A stretch of 9,775 nt of DNA from Hydrogenophaga sp. (lineage in GTDB: Bacteria; Pseudomonadota; Gammaproteobacteria; Burkholderiales; Burkholderiaceae_C): positions 1-9,775 of the forward strand of contig JAJNQE010000112.1 of NCBI GenBank assembly GCA_021154985.1. The letters run 5' to 3'. Positions 6,812 to 9,775 of this stretch are shown piece after piece. The first letter of the stretch is position 1; each line of letters starts with the position of its first letter. The notes below the pieces were generated by a model. It was not told where the DNA came from. It did not search any database and was given only the letters and a program-made list of their open reading frames with translations. A program made the position numbers and the translations under genes.

Positions 6812-6817
6812 TACGAT
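6812..6817 (+). promoter_or_regulatory. Candidate -10 box of the zwf promoter
   Basis: TACGAT matches the sigma-70 -10 consensus at four of six positions, next to the operator. It would place the transcript start near 6824, about 22 bases before the ATG. No convincing -35 is found at the proper spacing (6789-6794 is GC-rich), so the box is tentative. Confidence 0.3.
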
Positions 6818-6845
6818 CACCCTCCGAAGTAACTTCATTCACGCC

Positions 6846-8327
6846 ATGGTCACATCAAGCCCCACCGCCGCCTCCCCCTCCACGGCCCCGCTCGACCTGG
6901 TGATCTTCGGTGGGGCGGGCGACCTCTCGGTGCGCAAGCTGCTGCCCGCGCTCTACATGGCGCACCTGCACCACAACCTGCCCGAGGCCACACGCATCCT
7001 GGCGCTGGGCCGCCAACCCTGGGACCGCCACACATTCACCGCCTTCATCGACGACAAGGTGCGTGGCTTCATCGATGCCGAAGCGCTCGAAGAAGCCGCC
7101 TGGGCCGCCTTCAAAGACCGACTCACCTATGTGTGCCTCGACGCCACGCAGCCGGCCGATTTCGAAGCCCTGGGCGCCGCGCTGCAACACGGCTCCGACC
7201 GCGTGTACTACCTGGCCACCGCGCCCACGCTGTTCACCGGCATCTGCGCGCACCTGGCCAGCGCCAAGCTGATCGACGCCCGCTCGCGCGTGGTGCTGGA
7301 AAAACCGCTGGGCCACGACCTCGCCTCGGCACGCCAGATCAATGAAGACGTGGGCCGGCACTTCAGCGAAGCGCAGACCTTCCGCATCGACCACTACCTG
7401 GGCAAAGAGACGGTGCAGAACATGATGGTGCTGCGCTTCGGCAACACCATCTTCGAGCCGCTCTGGCGCAGCCCGTACATCAAGAGCGTGCAGATCACCG
7501 TGGCCGAATCGGTGGGCGTGGGCAGCCGCGCCGGCTTCTACGACGGCACCGGCGCGCTGCGCGACATGCTGCAGAACCACCTGTTGCAATTGCTGTGCAT
7601 CGTGGCCATGGAACCACCGGTCTCGCTCGACCCGGATGCCGTGCGCGACGAAAAGCTCAAGGTGCTGCGCTCGCTGCGCCCGCTCACGGTGGCCGATGTG
7701 GCGCGCGACACCGTGCGCGGCCAGTACACCGCCGGCAGCGCCAACGGCGACAAGGCCGTGGGCTACCACCAGGAAGACAACGTGCCCGCCGACAGCGAGA
7801 CCGAAACCTTCGTGGCCTTGCGCGCGCACATCAACAACTGGCGCTGGGCCAATGTGCCGATCTTCCTGCGCACCGGCAAGCGCATGGCCGAGCGCCGCTC
7901 TGAAATCGTGATCGAATTCGCCGACCTGCCCTACACCATCTTCCCCGACGCACCGCGCCAGCCGGTCAACCGCCTCATGATCCGCCTGCAGCCAGAGGAA
8001 CACGTGCAGCTGCAGATGATGGCCAAGGAGCCCGGCAGCGGCATGCGCCTGCGCCCGGTGAGCCTCAACCTGGATCTCGAGTCTGCGTTCAGCGCGAGAC
8101 GCGCCGAGGCCTACGAGCGCCTGCTCATGGACGTGATCAAGGGTCGCCTCACCCACTTCATGCGCCGCGACGAATTGGAGGCCGCGTGGACCTGGGTCGA
8201 GCCCATCCTCGACGGCTGGAGGAACCTCAACGAAAAACCCAAGGCGTACACCGCCGGCAGCTGGGGCCCCGCGGCTTCGTCGGCCCTGATGGCGCGCGAG
8301 GGCTCGGCCTGGGTGGAGGAGTCATGA
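6846..8327 (+). CDS. zwf: Glucose-6-phosphate 1-dehydrogenase
   Basis: Zwf oxidises glucose-6-phosphate to 6-phosphogluconolactone with NADP+ (or NAD+), the entry step to both the oxidative pentose phosphate and Entner-Doudoroff routes. The 493-residue protein is the usual bacterial length. The Rossmann dinucleotide motif is FGGAGDLSVRKLLPALY (residues 21-37). The substrate and active-site block is RIDHYLGKE (180-188), with His183 and Lys187 contacting the sugar phosphate. GFYDGTGALRDMLQNHLLQL and RTGKRMAERRSEI are further family blocks. ATG 6846 is the only sensible start and gives a short Ser/Pro/Thr-rich head before the Rossmann fold. It is the first gene of a zwf-pgl-edd operon under a predicted HexR operator, and its stop codon overlaps the pgl start as ATGA, which implies translational coupling. 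Confidence 0.97.
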   Translation: MVTSSPTAASPSTAPLDLVIFGGAGDLSVRKLLPALYMAHLHHNLPEATRILALGRQPWDRHTFTAFIDDKVRGFIDAEALEEAAWAAFKDRLTYVCLDATQPADFEALGAALQHGSDRVYYLATAPTLFTGICAHLASAKLIDARSRVVLEKPLGHDLASARQINEDVGRHFSEAQTFRIDHYLGKETVQNMMVLRFGNTIFEPLWRSPYIKSVQITVAESVGVGSRAGFYDGTGALRDMLQNHLLQLLCIVAMEPPVSLDPDAVRDEKLKVLRSLRPLTVADVARDTVRGQYTAGSANGDKAVGYHQEDNVPADSETETFVALRAHINNWRWANVPIFLRTGKRMAERRSEIVIEFADLPYTIFPDAPRQPVNRLMIRLQPEEHVQLQMMAKEPGSGMRLRPVSLNLDLESAFSARRAEAYERLLMDVIKGRLTHFMRRDELEAAWTWVEPILDGWRNLNEKPKAYTAGSWGPAASSALMAREGSAWVEES

Positions 8328-9031
8328 AAGAACACGTCTGCAATTCGGCCGCCGAGCTGGCCTGGCAACTCGCCGACACCATCGCGCAGAGCCTGCACCT
8401 GGCCATCAACCTGCGTGGCCACGCGGTGCTGGCGGTCTCGGGTGGCAAGTCGCCGATTGCCCTGTTTGAAGCGCTGCGCGTGCTGCCGCTGGAGTGGCAA
8501 CGCGTGACGGTGCTGCTGGTGGACGAGCGCTGCGTGCCCCACGACCACGCCGACAGCAACACCGCCCTGGTGCGCCAGCACCTGCTGAAAGATGAGGCTG
8601 CAGCGGCCACCTTCGTGCCCTTTTTCGACACCTTGCCCGGCACGCTGGACGACAACGCCCTGAACCAGCTGGCCGAAGCCGCCAACCGCCGCCTGGCCAC
8701 CCAGCCCTGGCCCATGGACATGGCGGTGCTCGGCATGGGCGACGACGGCCACACCGCATCGCTGTTCCCCGGCGCCCCCGGTCTGCGCCAGGCCCTGCAC
8801 AGCAGCGGTCCGGTGGCCTGGGTGCGCCCGACCCCCGCGTCCAAGGCGCCGCATGCCCGCCTCACCCTCACCCTGCCCGCCCTGCTGGCCACGCGCGAAC
8901 TCGCGCTGTCCCTCAGCGGCGCCAGCAAGCTGGCCGTGTTCCAGCAAGCCCGCCTCGGCGCCGACGAAGCCCTGCCGGTGTCACTCGTTCTCAACCAGCA
9001 CCAGACGCCTGTGAGCGTCTGGCTGGCATAG
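8324..9031 (+). CDS. pgl: 6-phosphogluconolactonase (DevB/Pgl type)
   Basis: Pgl hydrolyses 6-phosphogluconolactone, the Zwf product, to 6-phosphogluconate. The 235-residue protein belongs to the NagB/Pgl isomerase-like superfamily. It shows AVSGGKSP (37-44, sugar-phosphate loop), VLLVDERCVP (Asp67-Glu68-Arg69), and MGDDGHTASLFPGAP with the catalytic His143. Length is normal. The frame is open further upstream, but those codons lie inside zwf. ATG 8324 overlaps the zwf stop by four bases and has one of the few strong Shine-Dalgarno sites in the window (GGAGGAG at 8315-8321), which decides the start. It is co-transcribed with zwf. The DevB-type enzyme is unrelated to the beta-propeller YbhE/Pgl of E. 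coli. Confidence 0.95.
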   Translation: MKEHVCNSAAELAWQLADTIAQSLHLAINLRGHAVLAVSGGKSPIALFEALRVLPLEWQRVTVLLVDERCVPHDHADSNTALVRQHLLKDEAAAATFVPFFDTLPGTLDDNALNQLAEAANRRLATQPWPMDMAVLGMGDDGHTASLFPGAPGLRQALHSSGPVAWVRPTPASKAPHARLTLTLPALLATRELALSLSGASKLAVFQQARLGADEALPVSLVLNQHQTPVSVWLA

Positions 9032-9040
9032 CCTGTGTAC

Positions 9041-9127
9041 ACCCCCGTCACTTGCTCACTGCGTGTAGCCGCATCCCCCCTCAAGGGGGCAACACCTGCG
9101 GCCGGGCAAAGCCCGTTCCGCGGTGTT
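9041..9127. repeat. Dispersed intergenic repeat with two hairpins between pgl and edd
   Basis: I recognise this as a repeat found many times between genes in Comamonadaceae genomes; that is from memory, with no search run. It forms two stems. The first is CCCCC (9076-9080) with GGGGG (9085-9089) around a TCAA loop. The second is composite: AACACC (9091-9096) with GGTGTT (9122-9127), GCGG (9098-9101) with CCGC (9118-9121), and CGGGC (9103-9107) with GCCCG (9111-9115) around AAA. There is no T run. It starts about 10 bp after the pgl stop codon and ends 24 bp before the edd ATG, so it could lower edd expression relative to zwf-pgl or stabilise the upstream mRNA. Confidence 0.75.
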
Positions 9128-9151
9128 CACTTGAATTGAATCGGACACATC

Positions 9152-9634
9152 ATGACCACCCCCCTCCACCCAACGCTCCAGCGCGTCACCGACCGCATCA
9201 CCGAACGCAGCGCCACCACCCGCGCGGCGTACCTCGCTTCCATGGCGGCGCAGCGCAAGAGCGGCACCCAGCGCGCCGGCTTGGGCTGCGCCAACATGGC
9301 GCACACCACGGCAGCGCTGCCGGCGGCCGACAAGCTCAAGATCCACGCCGAGCGCGCGCCGCACATCGGCATCGTCACCGCCTACAACGACATGCTCTCG
9401 GCCCACCAGCCGTACGAGACCTACCCGCAGCAGATCCGCGGCATTGCCCACGGCCTGGGCGTCACCGTGCAGGTGGCTGGCGGCGTGCCCGCCATGTGCG
9501 ACGGCGTCACACAAGGCGCCGCCGGCATGGAGCTCTCGCTGTTCTCGCGCGACGTGATCGCGCTCTCCACCGCCGTGGCGCTCTCGCACAACGTGTTCGA
9601 CGCAGCGCTCATGCTCGGCATCCACAAGGCATAG
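9152..9634 (+). CDS. edd: Phosphogluconate dehydratase Edd, truncated N-terminal fragment
   Basis: Edd dehydrates 6-phosphogluconate to 2-keto-3-deoxy-6-phosphogluconate, the committed Entner-Doudoroff step, using a [4Fe-4S] cluster. Residues 1-157 match the family well: an N-terminal PTLQRVTDRITERSATTRAA helix, TAYNDMLSAHQPYETYP, GGVPAMCDGVTQG with the cluster ligand Cys116, GMELSLFSRDVIALSTAVALSHN, and FDAALMLGI. Homology then stops abruptly. A normal Edd continues with CDKIVPGL, which includes another cluster ligand, and runs to about 600 residues. Here Gly-Ile is followed by His-Lys-Ala and a stop. Three quarters of the enzyme, including active-site parts, are missing, so the fragment cannot be functional. 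The loss coincides with a join to unrelated antisense sequence, so it may be an assembly error rather than a pseudogene. ATG 9152 matches family starts. Confidence 0.88.
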   Translation: MTTPLHPTLQRVTDRITERSATTRAAYLASMAAQRKSGTQRAGLGCANMAHTTAALPAADKLKIHAERAPHIGIVTAYNDMLSAHQPYETYPQQIRGIAHGLGVTVQVAGGVPAMCDGVTQGAAGMELSLFSRDVIALSTAVALSHNVFDAALMLGIHKA

Positions 9635-9775
9635 ACGCGCACGTTCTCCAGGATCACGTCGCAGGTCTGGGTTCCGCGCTGCCCCATTTTTCTGTCCTTC
9701 TTGCCGAGCTTGAGCCCGGGGGTGTCGGCCGGCACGATGAAGGACGAGATGCCACCGGCGCCCGGCCCGCCGGTG
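9634..9775 (-). pseudogene. Acyl-CoA dehydrogenase fragment, open at the window edge
   Basis: Read leftward from the edge, this encodes a stretch with SSFIVPADTPGLKLGKK followed by DRKMGQRGTQTCDVILENVRV. This is the middle beta-domain of an acyl-CoA dehydrogenase: the usual order is G(I/S)xxFxVP...TPG...K.GxRGxxTxxVxxxxVxVP. About 47 residues are visible. The 5' side of the gene lies beyond the window. On the 3' side, homology ends at about 9634; instead of the expected Pro-Ala, the frame runs on into the antisense of edd. Such enzymes oxidise acyl-CoA thioesters with FAD. The subtype cannot be assigned from this piece. Confidence 0.7.

Larger units (their letters stand above)
6714..6845. other. 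Regulatory gap upstream of zwf
   Basis: This is the end of the miaA group and the control region of the zwf operon. A small hairpin (CGGTT at 6761-6765, AACCG at 6774-6778, 8-base loop, no T run) might mark the end of the upstream transcript. The right half is AT-rich compared with the rest of the window and holds the HexR-like palindrome (6796-6810), a TACGAT -10 candidate (6812-6817) and a second small palindrome (6826-6836). No Shine-Dalgarno site precedes the zwf ATG. Confidence 0.6.

Noticed and set aside
6855..8156. 433-codon open frame antisense to zwf
   Set aside because: Composition is His/Gln/Val/Gly-rich and lacks any motif; zwf on the other strand is certain. Similar long antisense frames lie opposite mutL, the hydrolase gene and the miaA region.
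8186..8323. 46-codon N-terminal extension of Pgl
   Set aside because: It lies within zwf in another frame, and a strong Shine-Dalgarno site supports ATG 8324.
9041..9127. pgl-edd hairpins as a riboswitch or standard intrinsic terminator
   Set aside because: The sequence is recognised as a dispersed repeat, there is no T run after either stem, and no aptamer-like conserved pattern is seen.

Overview
The window is a GC-rich stretch of bacterial chromosome. Its protein sequences, its poor use of Shine-Dalgarno sites and two dispersed repeat families all point to a betaproteobacterium of the Burkholderiales, probably family Comamonadaceae (Hydrogenophaga/Acidovorax-like). The family is an inference from recognised repeats and protein flavour; no search was run. 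There is no phage, IS element, CRISPR array, tRNA or rRNA, and most of the content is housekeeping.

Layout. From the left, a DedA-family membrane protein reads leftward (118-771). It is divergent from mutL (807-2747), and the two share a gap of about 35 bp with back-to-back -10 elements and almost no leader on either side. After mutL comes a 137-bp gap with two small hairpins. A lipoprotein alpha/beta hydrolase follows (2885-3751), then a tightly packed rightward group: a Bcr/CflA-type MFS exporter (3800-5083), the tRNA-modification enzyme miaA (5092-6057) and a lone LolD/MacB-type ABC ATPase (6063-6713). A 132-bp regulatory gap carries a 15-bp palindrome matching the HexR operator. It leads into the Entner-Doudoroff/pentose-phosphate entry genes zwf (6846-8327), pgl (8324-9031, overlapping zwf by 4 bp) and the start of edd (9152 onward).

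How the genes work together. Zwf oxidises glucose-6-phosphate, Pgl hydrolyses the lactone and Edd dehydrates 6-phosphogluconate, so this is the upper Entner-Doudoroff route in pathway order, with a sugar-phosphate-responsive operator in front. MutL (mismatch repair) and MiaA (tRNA A37 prenylation) are unrelated information-processing genes.

Unusual points. (1) edd breaks off after about 157 residues and is joined to an oppositely oriented acyl-CoA dehydrogenase fragment that runs off the right edge; this is either an assembly chimera or a real rearrangement. (2) The linker of MutL contains a facing pair of 27-bp dispersed repeats, 26/27 identical when inverted, which add exactly 41 in-frame codons. 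(3) A second, different dispersed repeat with two strong hairpins lies between pgl and edd. I see no convincing wholly new system; the repeat-expanded MutL linker and the edd junction are the items most worth checking.
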